Part shown: positions 11,647 to 23,215 of the stretch, piece after piece
Numbering within the stretch: the first letter of the stretch is position 1
Layout of the letters: every line of letters starts with the position of its first letter
The notes under the pieces: generated by a model
The model's input: the letters and a program-made list of their open reading frames with translations, nothing else
Told to the model about the DNA's origin: nothing
Database searches by the model: none
Translations under genes and position numbers: made by a program
NCBI RefSeq assembly: GCF_000143535.2
Contig: NC_037312.1
Coordinates: 682,001-746,000 of the forward strand
Direction: 5' to 3'
From: Botrytis cinerea B05.10
Taxonomy: Eukaryota; Ascomycota; Leotiomycetes; Helotiales; Sclerotiniaceae
DNA length: 64,000 bases

Positions 11647-13616
11647 ATGGAAACGGTTACCGTGGCAGATTTCCTCCGGGATCCATTTGATGTTCTTATC
11701 GTTGGTGGTGGCACTGCGGGCTTAGTCGTCGCTGCGCGCTTGTCTGAGGATCCACACATTCGAGTCGGCGTGATTGAGGCAGGCCTCTCGCGCATAGGCG
11801 ATCCAAACGTTGATCTACCAGCAGGAGCAGCAATGATGATAAGTAATCCAGAATACGATTGGAACTTTAAAAGTGTTCCGCAGGTGCGTATATGATTTAA
11901 ATTTTCCCTCTACTCCTTCACTTTCTTTTGTTCGAAGTTTGGCCATGAATCCACGATATATTCTTCATTTCTCATTACCTACAGGCGGGAACCAAAGAAA
12001 AAGTGTATCATATACCACGAGGAAAAATGCTTGGTGGTTCAAGTGGTATCAATTTCCTAGCCTACGCTCGACCCTGCGCGGAAGATATTGATGATTGGTC
12101 CGAGGCGTTTGGGATCCAAGGCTGGTCATGGTCTGATCTGTTACCGTATTTTGAACGGAGCGAGAGGTTAGAGTTCGACGAGCCTAACATTCTCAATCGA
12201 GATCTTGAGGAATGCCCTCTGAATCAGGACTGTCATGGCCTTAATGGAGCTATTCACACCTCGATGAATACTTGGCAAGTTCCTTTTGAAAAGAAGCTCC
12301 TGCTCGCCTTCGACGAAGTATCTGGCCATTCACGACCCGAGGACCCGTACAACGGCAGCCATCTGGGGTTTTATAGAACTCTATCTACAACTAACCGAGT
12401 AGAAAAGCCAATTCGGAGCTACGCAGCCAGTGGATATTTGGCTCCGATCTCTGGGCGGGCAAATTTAACAGTCCTGACGAACGCCCTCGCCCGTAGAATC
12501 ATATTAGAGAGTGACTCTGATGGGTTTCTTTTCGCAAAAGGAGTTGAGTTTCAGCATGAAGGAGTCTTCTACTCGGCTTTCGCAAGAAAGGAAGTCATTC
12601 TCAGTGCTGGATCCATACAAAGTCCCCAGCTCCTCGAACTTTCAGGCATTGGAGATCCCAAGGTTCTTGAACAGGTGCACATTCCTTGCTTAGTACCTAA
12701 CCCTCATGTCGGCAACAATCTTCAAGAGCACACTATGTCTGCTGTTTCCTATGAATTAGCTCCCGATGTCCTATCACTTGACTCATTATTTCGAGACCCA
12801 GCTTTGATGGCAGAACATCAGAAACTCTACACGGAATCGCATTCTGGGGTATTCTCTGGAGCCGTCAGTCTCACCGGTTACATTCCATATTCTTCACAAG
12901 TGGACAAGACAGAATTTGAAGAAACGATTTCCAACATCTTGTCTAGTTCTCATGCCAATACTCGGTCATCGCTCCAAGACCCCATCTTCCAGAAGAAACA
13001 GCAAAAAACCATCGTCGCACGTATGCGCAGCCCCAAATCCGCGGATATCCTTCTGTTTTGTTCGCCAGCGAATTTCAATATCAGGAGAGGTCACGTCGAT
13101 TGCAGTAAACTGATGTCTGGTGCTCCTGACGGTCACAACGCCTGTTACTCGGTCACAGTCAGCAACATGTACCCCATCTCTCGCGGCAGCGTACATATTC
13201 AATCACACGACATCCTAGATGCCCCCTTAATCGATCCAGGATTCCTTTCTCACCCAGCCGACGTTGACATCTTGGCTGCTGGAGTCAAATTTGCCGACCA
13301 AGTTTTCCAATCACCTCTTCTCAAAGACAAGGTTGCGAGGCGAGTTGACCCCCCTGCTGAAGTCGATCTTCGCAATCGAAACGAGGCGAGAGACTATGTT
13401 CGTGATCGCATTGTGACATATCATCATGCCTTGGGAACCTGTGCCATGGGTCAGGTTGTGGACGGACGGCTGAGAGTGAAGGGGGTTGGTAGGCTTCGCG
13501 TGGTTGACGCCAGTGTCTTTCCTATGCAGATCAGTGCTGCAAGTATGGCGACGGTGTATGCAGTTGCTGAGAAAGCGGCAGTTATGATCAAGGAGGACCT
13601 TGGATCAGCGAGATAA
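11647..13616 (+). CDS. GMC-family FAD oxidoreductase
   Basis: Two exons (11647-11883 and 11985-13616) encode 622 residues. The FAD-binding motif [14 protein letters not shown] is near residue 20, and the second GMC signature region [13 protein letters not shown] near residue 90. [17 protein letters not shown] near residue 320 is the family's second PROSITE-like segment. The C-terminal domain has [11 protein letters not shown], which supplies the first active-site His. At the second active-site position, occupied by His or Asn in glucose oxidase and relatives, this protein reads [10 protein letters not shown], so Ala replaces it. No signal peptide is visible, so it is probably intracellular. 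The family oxidises alcohols, sugars or cyanogenic substrates, and members sit in many fungal metabolite clusters. Activity may be reduced or unusual because of the Ala. Confidence 0.9.
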
Positions 13617-13847
13617 AAATCTATCAGCAGAAGGGATTTGCATAATAAAACCTGAGTTTCTCACAGCTTTATGATTTCTTGTTATCGGAACTTGTTGTAT
13701 TCGAAATCAGGCAAATGCTTCTGGTCTTCTTAATGATATAAACACAATAATGCAAGGGTTCCAATAGTTGATCAAACATGGTCTCGAAAGGAAATTATTT
13801 GAAAATATATAAAGAATTACTATTCATCATGCTATGTACAACGTGTG

Positions 13848-15551
13848 TTACCTGCGTTTCTTTGCTTGAAGACACGACTTCGCAGATCCATTTTTTGCCT
13901 GCAGAGATGCTAGCTTTGCCCTCTGGTCCGCCTCTGCTCTCTTATTCTCAGAGATAATCATTTGCTTGCATTCGTCCCATGGGAGCGCGCGACGCTTGCC
14001 AGTCTCAAACAATCTCCAAATGGCCGGGGTGAAGATACCGTTTAGCAAAATATGATAGAACTCTTTATCTTCCCACCATAGCTTCCATGCGCGCCAATTG
14101 ACCCAACCGCCACCCAAGTTTTTATACAAGCCCACTCCAGCAGCTTGGTCTATCCACTCAAGGGAGTCAGTGATATCCAGAAGGATTGGATAGAATGTTG
14201 AATTCTCCAAGGGAAGATAGCGGTCTCGAATAGCCTTCCTGCGTCTCAGATGCTGCGTGAACCAAGCCTGCATTTGCGGCAGTGATGGTAACGGTGAATG
14301 CCCTCTCCATACTTGGCTCACGGCGGCAGCTGTCATTTCAAACTGAACGAAGCCGGGGAAGGGAATGTATCCGTGCCCAAGGTATGCCAGTGAGTTGCGG
14401 ATCTCTTCGTTCTCGTGCATTGGGAAGATATTACGGTAAAGCCGAGGCTCTCTGCCTTCACGACCAGGTGGGTACAGATTGTATCCCTCTGCGTCGACAT
14501 CCTGGGGGATGAAACCGTCTGGAAGGCTGAAGTGGTAACCGGTGCAATAGATAATCGTGTCTATGTCGTCGAGCGTGCGACCATCGACGAGCTCGATGGA
14601 CTTGGGACCGCTAACGCGGCGGATTGTCGAAACTGGCTCCGCGAACCCAGATTTCAGGAGGGGCCACAAGGCATCAGCCATCAACGGCGTCCTGACGACT
14701 ACTGAAGGAGATGGACTGAGTTGCCAGGCTTCGGGAGCATCAGGAAAGCCTTCCTGCGACTGTTTGGTAAGAACACGCTGCATCATCCACCAAAAGGGGG
14801 CGTTCAAGTATTTGTTCATGAAAGTCATCATAAACGTCATCTTGACAGTGCCATGAGCGTCGAATGTCGACCCATCTGGCCGAAAGCGTGGGAGCAAGAG
14901 AACCCCTTTGCGATGGGCCATATAGACATGTTTCGCATTCCCAGGCTTGGCCAGAGCACAGCATATATCCTGAGCCGTTGCATGCAGTCCGACAAGCAGA
15001 ACATTCTGATCCGGGTATTTTTGGTCCCCGTGGAAATTGATGGAATGAAGGACTTGACCCTGGAAACCTTCAAGACCTTCAATTTTGGGCCGGCGAGGCT
15101 TGTGAAAAGCACCTGTCGCTACACACAATTTATCAAAATATTCGGTTCTGGGCTGCTGATCGGGCTTGATGGTTTGAACTGTGACGGCCCACTGCTTGCC
15201 CGTGTGTCGCATTTGAAGGACCTTTGTACCTAACCGGTATTTCTCTACCAACCCGAAACGATCGGCGTAGCTTTCGAGATACTGATGTATCTGGGCGGCG
15301 GTTGGATATATATCTGCCTCATCGCTCAAGGGGAAGTCGGAGAAAGCGATTCTCCATTTGCTGCTGTTGAATACGGTTGTGTCATGGACTGAAATGGTGG
15401 CATCATGAGAGTCCTTCCATAACCCTCCAACGTATTCGCGTGCTTCGAATCCCGTCACTTGGAATCCATCGTCCAGGAAAGCTTTCGTGGCCGCGAGCCC
15501 TAGGGCTCCAGCGCCAACGACACAAACAGTTGTTGTTGCTGGCACCGTCAT
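13848..15551 (-). CDS. Flavin-containing monooxygenase-like protein
   Basis: A single uninterrupted frame of 567 residues from the ATG at 15551. The N-terminal FAD motif is VVGAGALGLAA near residue 11. FQGQVLHSINF near residue 183 matches the FxGxxxHSxxY fingerprint of class B flavin monooxygenases. The NADPH Rossmann segment reads VLLVGLHATAQDI near residue 205, in which the middle Gly of GxGxxA is His. A YCTGY motif near residue 350 corresponds to the family's ATGY segment. Such enzymes oxygenate soft nucleophiles or ketones. It is convergent with the GMC gene (231 bp between stops) and divergent from the MFS transporter, so it sits in the middle of the accessory run. Confidence 0.87.
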   Translation of the reverse strand: MTVPATTTVCVVGAGALGLAATKAFLDDGFQVTGFEAREYVGGLWKDSHDATISVHDTTVFNSSKWRIAFSDFPLSDEADIYPTAAQIHQYLESYADRFGLVEKYRLGTKVLQMRHTGKQWAVTVQTIKPDQQPRTEYFDKLCVATGAFHKPRRPKIEGLEGFQGQVLHSINFHGDQKYPDQNVLLVGLHATAQDICCALAKPGNAKHVYMAHRKGVLLLPRFRPDGSTFDAHGTVKMTFMMTFMNKYLNAPFWWMMQRVLTKQSQEGFPDAPEAWQLSPSPSVVVRTPLMADALWPLLKSGFAEPVSTIRRVSGPKSIELVDGRTLDDIDTIIYCTGYHFSLPDGFIPQDVDAEGYNLYPPGREGREPRLYRNIFPMHENEEIRNSLAYLGHGYIPFPGFVQFEMTAAAVSQVWRGHSPLPSLPQMQAWFTQHLRRRKAIRDRYLPLENSTFYPILLDITDSLEWIDQAAGVGLYKNLGGGWVNWRAWKLWWEDKEFYHILLNGIFTPAIWRLFETGKRRALPWDECKQMIISENKRAEADQRAKLASLQAKNGSAKSCLQAKKRR

Positions 15552-16292
15552 GGTCCTACACCGGTGACTGGTAGATTGTAATCAGAGAGTTGGGTCTTGT
15601 TCTCCCCCAATGTGTAATTCCCCGGTCATCGCTTGGGAGATAAACAGTTGCATACACGAAAGTATGCAAGGATCGCGGGAGTGCTTCTTTACTCATACGA
15701 CAATAACAGATAAAAGCTCTGATTCCCTGGACAAACTTGCTTTACGCAGTGTGTACTTGCTGGTCTTCTCGGATAATAGATTTATATGCAAAACCCGTTT
15801 CTAGTTACCGCAGGCGATTACCGAGGGCACTCCCTGTCTAAATGGGTAGGTAAGGGGTCCTGATACAGCACGGAAAAACTATTCGGATGAACTGTTACTC
15901 CGGTTCTCTCAGAATTTGGAACAGCCCGCCCGAAGAGCTAGCCACTACTAGTAACTGGCCAAGTTGCAACTGCCAGTTCCATGTCTATGCTGATACGGGA
16001 CGCATCATCTTAGGGGATCTAACGAGGCCCCCCACCCCCCTCCCCCCGGAAGCTTAAAGCAATCAAGCATTAAGTTCCCAAGTTCAAATATGGAAAGTTT
16101 AAGCGACTCCATTAGAGACTCATGCCAGGTCTTATCTGAAATGTTGGAATGAGGAGGCGTCAGGTTTCTATACCCGTTATCTCCGCAGCCCTCTACTTTG
16201 TTCTCTCCAGGTCTGTAACTAAGCATCATCGAGGTAAACAAATGTACACTTCTTGATAGCGACATCCTCACCCAAACAGCGTTCAAATCATA
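15552..16292. promoter_or_regulatory. Divergent promoter between monooxygenase and MFS transporter
   Basis: Both neighbours start from this 741-bp stretch. The only striking element is a C-rich run at about 16027-16048, on the MFS side. No reading frame here looks coding. Confidence 0.45.
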
Positions 16293-17779
16293 ATGAATAA
16301 AGAGAAAGAACAACCTGTCAATATTCAATCGCCGCCACCACTAGGTCCACCTCCAGATGGAGGCTGGGTGGCTTGGTCGGTGGTTGGCGGAGCTTTTTGC
16401 TGTCTGTTTACGAGCTTCGGTTGGATTAACTGTTAGTTTTATATCCTTCAGTTATGTGAGAGTGAGGTACATCCATACTGATGCTAACTTCTAATAGGTA
16501 TCGGCATTTTTCAGAATTACTACAGTCTTCATCAGCTTGCCCACTATTCAAACAGTACGATAGCATGGATTCCTTCACTGGAGAGCTTCATGATGTTTTT
16601 CGGAGTAGGTTTCGTCTTTCCCCAGCTGCATCATTGTCATGCGTTCAAAATAACTGATCCGATTCTGTCTCTTTACTTTATAGGGTATTTTTGCCGGTCG
16701 AATCTTCGATAGCTACGGGCCTCGGTGGTTACTCCTGTTCGGCAGCTTTTTCCATGTCTTTGGCTTAATGATGGTTTCCATCTCGACCAAATATTATCAA
16801 ATCATTCTTGCTCAGGGGGTCTGTAGCCCAATTGGCGCATCCGCGATTTTCTTCGTTGCAACTGCCTCCGTTTCCACCTGGTTCAAGGAGCGTCGAGCGT
16901 TCGCATTGGGAATCGTCTTTTCCGGTTCAAGTCTCGGAGGAGTTATCTTTCCAATTATGGTCAACAAATTAACCGTTGAAGTTGGCTTTGCCTGGACGAT
17001 GAGAATTTGTGCCTTCCTTATCCTCTTCCTGATGGTCATTGCCAACCTGACCCTCAAGTCTCGTCTTCACCACCAGCCTAAGAAGATCAATGTTCACCAA
17101 TTCATTCAACCCCTCAAGGAAATTCCTTTCCTCCTGGTCATCACCTCATCCTTTCTCTTCTTCTTGGGCGTGTTCTTGCCCTTTAATTATATTGTCCAAA
17201 TGGCCGTTCGAAATGGCATGTCAGCTTCTTTGGCCAACTACCTTGTCTCAATTATCAGTACACTAAGGTAACGAACAAACTTCCTTCCCTTTCTCGGATT
17301 CAACAGAATCCAAAAGCTAACATAAGTAACTTTCAAGTATTCTCGGACGCACGATCCCTGGTTATTTAGCCGATCGACTAGGCGTTTTTGTTGTCATGAT
17401 TTCTGTCAGTTATCTGTCTGCCATTTTGTGCTCGGCATTATGGATCCCTTCCCGATCCAATGCATCCATCATTGTTTTCGCCGCTCTCTATGGTTTCTCC
17501 TCTGGTGGCTTTGTCTCGTTGGGACCGGCTATCGTTGCGCAGATCTCCAATTTGGAAGAATTGGGCATTCGGCTCGGAACATACTTTGCTATCATCTCCA
17601 TCGCTGCCCTGATCAGCAATCCGATCGGTGGTGCTTTGGTCCCTAATCCTGCAACGGATCCCTTCTGGAAATTGCAGCTCTTTGCTAGTGTCATGATGGC
17701 TGCTGGAAGCACCGGTTATGTCGTTGTCTGGATTTATCTCCGCCGTGTCAAGGCCAAGGAGAGAGTAGAGGAAGTCTAA
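16293..17779 (+). CDS. MFS transporter, monocarboxylate-porter-like
   Basis: The ATG at 16293 starts a polar, proline-rich tail that leads into PPDGGWVAW, the hallmark that precedes helix 1 in fungal monocarboxylate-type MFS proteins. Four exons join in frame; introns begin near 16433, 16607 and 17271. Twelve hydrophobic stretches are consistent with the family. The loop 2-3 motif reads GRIFDSYGPR, and a matching GYLADRLG follows helix 8. The protein should be a plasma-membrane transporter for a small acid or a pathway product. Its promoter is shared with the flavin monooxygenase, so export or import of that enzyme's substrate or product is a reasonable inference. Confidence 0.88.
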
Positions 17780-17979
17780 ATCGTGAGGTTTCCCTGCTTT
17801 TCTCTGAGTTTTGGACAAAAGGTGTGAGATGAGGAGCCAGCGCCTATACTTGATGTATGAAATGGAAAGTTTTTGAAACAATAAGGACTGGAGATGTAAC
17901 AAGGTAATCTAAAACTCCATTCTAGGGATTTATGGTCAACATACCAGGAAGAATTCCGTAAGGGGTGGTCTGTGCCTAC

Positions 17980-19440
17980 CACCGTAATTAATTTAATTCT
18001 ATAATTTAATTTATTAGTGAATAGGCTATATATTACAGAAGCTACCTTTAAAGTTATATGGAAGTATTTAGAGATCTTTTGAGATAATTTAAAATATATT
18101 TCAATCAGGAATTCAATAAGATTATAATTATGATATAAAACTAATAATTGTTTTTGAAATCAAAGTTCTACATTATAATAAAATTTACTCTTTTATATAA
18201 ATCTGTATTTTTATTTAAATAATTAAAAAAACGATTGCTTTTGAAATATTATTATTCTAGATCTATTTCTTATATAATATTAATTATATAATTTCTAATA
18301 ATATTTGTCAAGGTACGGGTAAAGATTTATATTTTATTATAAGAGTAGAAGAGTTATAGAAGAGTGAGGCCTTATTTATAACAAGTAGTATATGCTAGTA
18401 GTCTGTGTTTAAGGCATGAAGACAACTATAGAATATATAGTTGACGCTGTGACAAGTATGTGATTGTAACAACATTAAGACTTTTTATTAATCTTTTTGA
18501 ATTGTAAAAATCATATAATTTATATGTATATAAGTATTCCTTAGTATGTAGTAGGCCTGAAGATTTATTATTGCATGCCTAGTTGAATCTTATACATTTC
18601 GTTCTCTAATATTATAAAAAAAAAATTTAAAGTTATTGATAAATTATAGATTTTGATGAATTCGTAGAAGCAAACCAAGTGGAAATGTACTCTATATATT
18701 ATGTAATCATATATCTCTATAGCAGGTCATTTTTATATTTATAAATTCATAAAACCCCTTCTGATTGATTATAAGTAATGTACCGACTCCAGGACAGGGT
18801 TATTCCGACCAATGAAGTTATCAAATCAAAATCTCAGCATTCTTGATTAGTAAACTGCTAGGCTACGTAAGCAGATTATTGTTTATATTATTGAAGGAAA
18901 TCTATTGAAAGTATAATTCACGAAGATGCTAGAACAAAAGGAGCTAATCTTAATCAATACTATTAAAAACTCTAGCTTATATCAAAGTTCTTTCTTTTAC
19001 AATTAGTTTCATTACACTTAATAGAATTGATTTCCGAATGTTTTTATATTCTACTATTTTATGCTTTTTGCTGTATTTTGTAAAGAGTTATATTTGAAAT
19101 AAAAACTACAATTCCTTATATAAGCAGGTTATTATTATTTATAACTAAATCTCGAGCGTAGCGAGGATCGGGGGTTTGAGGGCTGGCCCCTATAAAGATT
19201 AAAGAAATAATATTAAAATTTTATACATCTCAAAAATAAGAAAAAAAGAAAAAAACTTCTATGAATCCACAATCTGAAAAATTCTTTTTCCCCGACGACT
19301 AGTATATTCAATAGTATTTTAAAATTAAATTGATTATTTATATTTAGAATTACTTGTTTTGAAAATATGTTTAAAAAATATATATCCGATGAATCCGCGC
19401 CTCCACTAGTGATCCTGTACTATATCACTTCGTTCAAAGT
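17980..19440. repeat. AT-rich, gene-free island (RIP-like)
   Basis: For about 1.45 kb the sequence is very rich in A, T and TpA steps and has no frame of meaningful length, in sharp contrast to the flanks. This is the usual appearance of transposon copies degraded by repeat-induced point mutation in ascomycetes; no element can be recognised any more. One GC-rich insert at about 19151-19190 contains the small palindrome ctcg-agcgtag-cgag and keeps its CpGs. A mitochondrial insertion is an alternative I cannot exclude. Confidence 0.6.
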
Positions 19441-20045
19441 TTTATTGAAATAGTCATTAAAACATTCGATGGTTTCAGACTGGCGCTGCGCACAACTATT
19501 GTTGGCCATAAAATTCCCAGCGGAATACAATGATTCAGCCACTAAATCACCAACTCTTAGAACTTTCATGATAGGATATCAAACAATTCCATGTTCATCA
19601 TCAAGTGACACACTGATATTACGCGATGTATCTGCAAGGTCTTGAACATCACCCCTGAGGTCTACCAAGTGGTTTCGATATCGCACTGCCTCCTGGTCTG
19701 GCGGCCGAGACCTGGGGGCCACACTAAACTTCATTGCAGTTTCCTTTACGCAGCGTGCTAGCTTTCGGGATTCTATCCACTTTGGGCTGGTGTCGTCATT
19801 AAGCAATAATGGCACTGTATGTTATGAAACGAGAAACGAGGCTTTCATGCTGTGGCTGAATTTGCTTCGCCCTGCTCTTTAGAGAATTCGACAGGGTAGG
19901 GTATTGTGTATGTATCTCATCATCTTTATTCTATGCCAAAAGCCCCTGCGTTAACCATGCATGTAGTTTGTTTATATTCAGCAGCATTATTCTTATGGAT
20001 TGGCAATTAGCATCATCTCAACAATTCACAATTTTCCTACGCATA
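19441..20045. other. Region with a possible degraded coding fragment on the minus strand
   Basis: On the minus strand, 19579-19815 is open for 78 codons with non-repetitive composition, followed by a second open stretch to about 19430, but there is no ATG at its start and I recognise no family. It may be the remnant of a gene beside the AT-rich island. The rest, up to 20045, should contain the promoter of the hydrolase gene. Confidence 0.25.
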
Positions 20046-21186
20046 ATGTCAGAACTGGCTGCTCTCACAGAAGTTTTTTGTGGCGAGAACCCCATTGTGG
20101 AGTAAGAATCTAACTCCATACTACAATATCTACAACTAGCTAACGCGCTCTAGTATCATCGCAGTCCATGGACTGAACGGAGATTCGGTCAAGACATGGA
20201 CGTCAAAGACAAACAATAAATTCTGGTTGGGCGATGCAGATATGCTTCCCTGCGCCATGAAACAATCTCGAATCCTGACGTTCAGATATAACGCTGCCGT
20301 TACTGCGCTTTTTGGAAAAACCTCGGCGGATCGCATTCTTCATCATGCTCAGACGTTGGTAGCGGAATTGGTGGCTGATCGTCAGGTATGTAGGAGATTT
20401 GTATGCGAAGATGCGAATATTCACATGTGTGTGCTGTAGATTAATGATGCGGAACACCGTCCTATTATTTTCATATGTCATTCACTTGGTGGAATTATCG
20501 TCAAAAGGGTAAGTAAGAAAGACATGAGATTTTCCTGTCAGCTCTGGCTCACAACTCCGATATAGGCACTAGTGTATTCATGTAGTCGAACCAGTAAAGC
20601 GGTCGAGCATCTCCATTCCATCTTCGTTTCCACCTACGGAATACTCTTTATGGGAACTCCACATAATGGAAGTAGTCTGACGAGCTTGGCGTCCATGAGC
20701 CGACGAATGCTAGATGCGCTTCTGCCGTCGAAAGTAGTGAGTACCGATGGACAACTCTTAGACGCATTGAGGGAAGGATCCGAAACGCTCCAAAATATCA
20801 GCGACATGTTCATCCCGCTGATGAAGCAATTCCGAATCTATTTCTTCTGGGAACAGTGTAAGACAGATTTCGGGACAAAGTTAGATTACGTATGTATTGG
20901 CTTCTTCAATCCGGCTCGTGAGACCCTCCAGACTGATCTCGAGTAGGTTGTAGAAAGTTCATCTGCGGCTCCAATCCTAGACAGTATTGAGAGAGCGGGA
21001 CTACCTTATGATCATTCCAACATGTGCAAATTTGCGTCTCGGTCTGCAGGCGGATATTCGATTGTGGTGGCAGCATTGATGCGATATTCTAAAGATGCAC
21101 CGAATACGATATCGCGGAGATGGGATAACGCAGCGGTGATGTTTAGGTCGGCGCGGAAGAACGAGGCGGCGGAGTTGTGCAGTTGA
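20046..21186 (+). CDS. Stand-alone SesB-like alpha/beta hydrolase
   Basis: Five exons (20046-20101, 20154-20385, 20440-20508, 20566-20889, 20947-21186) join to 306 residues. The start of the fold is IIAVHGLNGDSVKTW, then IIFICHSLGGIIVKR, with the nucleophile Ser at residue 111 in CHSLGG, GILFMGTPHNG in the next exon, and a candidate catalytic His in YDHSNMCKF. This is the N-terminal hydrolase found on many fungal NLR-type proteins, here without NB or repeat domains; the protein stops just after the segment ISRRW that leads to the NB domain in the neighbouring receptor. Its first intron has the same place and phase as in that receptor (24278-27831), which supports common origin. The substrate of SesB-type hydrolases is unknown. 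Confidence 0.85.
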
Positions 21187-21316
21187 GGTTGTGCAATGCA
21201 TTGCTCTGTATTTGTGATGGGATTTCTCAGTCGCGAGAGCATCCACTAACTTTTGGTACGGGTTCTGAACTTTATGCTATTGTATTGTTATTGTGGTCGT
21301 TAAAACCTTTTTGTAC

Positions 21317-23215
21317 TTATAAATGAACGTTGCATCCTTCTTTGATCGAGACCACTAATGTCATTGTTTGTTTCTCCACCCCGGTCAACTCCACTTTCTC
21401 GTTCGCAGGTAACTTTACTCCAGGATGTTTTTGTAATATTCTCACTACTGTATAAGCGGCTTCTGTAAGAGCGAAGTCCACTTGAAAAAAGTCAGCGTTG
21501 TACAAAGTACCCCTTCATATTCGGTTAATTTTCTTTGCATTTGTCCTTACAATTGGGATTTGCCCCATAATTTGTTGTGCCACATGTTATCAATGAATGA
21601 ATCAGACAAGAACTTACTACCGAGACAGACTCTTGGTCCCCCATTGAATGGTAAGTATCCCCATTTCTGATGTGTTGGATTGTCGTTCATCGGCATTGGT
21701 TCATCCCATCTCTCGGGTCGATAGATTTCAGCATCCATACCGTAGAGATCTGGTCTTCTATGCATAGTATAGACACTGTACGCGACGGCGGTCCCCTTTT
21801 TGATAAAAATCGGCGATTTTCTATCAGGTCCTCCGCCAGTTGGAAGGACTGTATCATTCAGAGAAGTTCTCGTGTTGACAGGGACAGAAGGATATAGGCG
21901 AAGTGCTAAAATATATTTTAGCATTGATCATTTGAATTTTGCCTATGAGAACTCACTTTCCTTAAGAACATTTTGAAGGTATTTCATATTTCGTAGCTCT
22001 GTTCTGTTCAACTTCGATGCGTCTCCAAGCAACGCAACTTCTTCTTGTAATTTAGCTAGAACCTTCGGATGTCGTACAAGGAGAAAGCTTGTGAGTAACG
22101 TTAGCGGAAACTTCTTATAACAATACTTCATTAACTCACAATGTCCAAGAGAGAAGACAGGCGGTGGTATCTCTTCCAGCAACAAGGATGTTGACAATCT
22201 GCCCTCGCAGTAACTCACGGTCGCCATGCATACTCTTATCTACTGATCTCAAGAAGTCATATTTCTTATCAGTCCCAGACTCTGAGTCTAGTGAAAGATT
22301 GTGCTCGATAATTTGGTCAGCGAACTCGTGCACTTTGCTGCAGGCTTGGGTGAATTTCTTCCCCCCAATAAGCCAGTAAAGATCTAAGAGTCGAAATCTC
22401 TTTACAACATATTCTTGTGCAGCATTGAATGCGCCTGCAAAATCTTGTTCGTTTGTGGAATCTGGTGATTTGAGACTGTGAACAGATTGTCCGAACAAAA
22501 ATGCAGTGGTGGTGTCGAGTGTGAGACGAAAGAACAATGGTTGTAAATCGACGACCCCTCCTTCTTTAGGGAGAGCATCAAGTAATTCATCAACAGATTC
22601 TCTGAAAACTTCCAGATCTTCGTATTGTCTATGGACAAAATGTGGCCGAAGCAATTCTCTTGAATGTTTCCAAGCTTCGCCGTCCTGGATGAATATCCCC
22701 TCGCCAAACATTGGGAAGGAGATAGCACGCCGCGGCCCCATCCCCCAATCTGTCCCAGATATTATGTGTCAGTAAGACTATGAGATATGTTTGTGAAAGT
22801 AATGAAAAGCCAGATAACAAAAGGAGCCAAACCCGAGAATTTTGTTGACATGATAGCTTCCAAATTGGCGGGATCCACGGTACCATAGGCCGGAGTTAAC
22901 AAGAAAATTTGCTTTAGAGTGTATCCAGTTTGTCTAAAATGGAAGAGAAACAGCTCCATAAGTCTTGATTCATTATCGGCTCGAAATATCTGCTCTAGAC
23001 GATCGATTCCGAGAGGTCTCTGGTTCTCGAGCAATGGAGGCGAAAGGCAACCAAGATTTTTTATAATAGCTTGTGTTTTCTATAAATATAGCCTCATTAG
23101 TATCGTTTTACAACTGCTTCTAGGAATGTACCTTATTCTCTTGGATGCGGCTGATTGCCCATCGTACACAATAAGCTAACATCCCAAGTACAACCGCGTT
23201 TAATACAAAAGCCAT
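21317..23215 (-). CDS. Cytochrome P450, CYP52/CYP539-like
   Basis: A gene of about six exons on the minus strand, starting with a membrane anchor (MAFVLNAVVLGMLAYCVRW) at 23215. The I-helix motif is AGRDTTA near 22170, the ExxR region is ETLRLYPSVPVNTR near 21910-21880, followed by TLPTGGGPDRKSP, a segment typical of the alkane and fatty-acid hydroxylase clan. The heme loop is FNGGPRVCLG near 21640; a GTAAGT donor right after it joins to DFALTEAAY near 21470 and restores the usual CLGxDFAL order. It lies between the two hydrolase-domain genes on the opposite strand, ending 130 bp from the first. Enzymes of this type hydroxylate n-alkanes or fatty acids at the ER. Confidence 0.85.

Noticed and set aside
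14721..15233. 170-codon plus-strand frame
   Set aside because: Antisense to the flavin monooxygenase; no family resemblance.
15425..15455. tRNA-like TTCGAATCCC box
   Set aside because: It is inside the monooxygenase coding sequence and no cloverleaf can be drawn around it.
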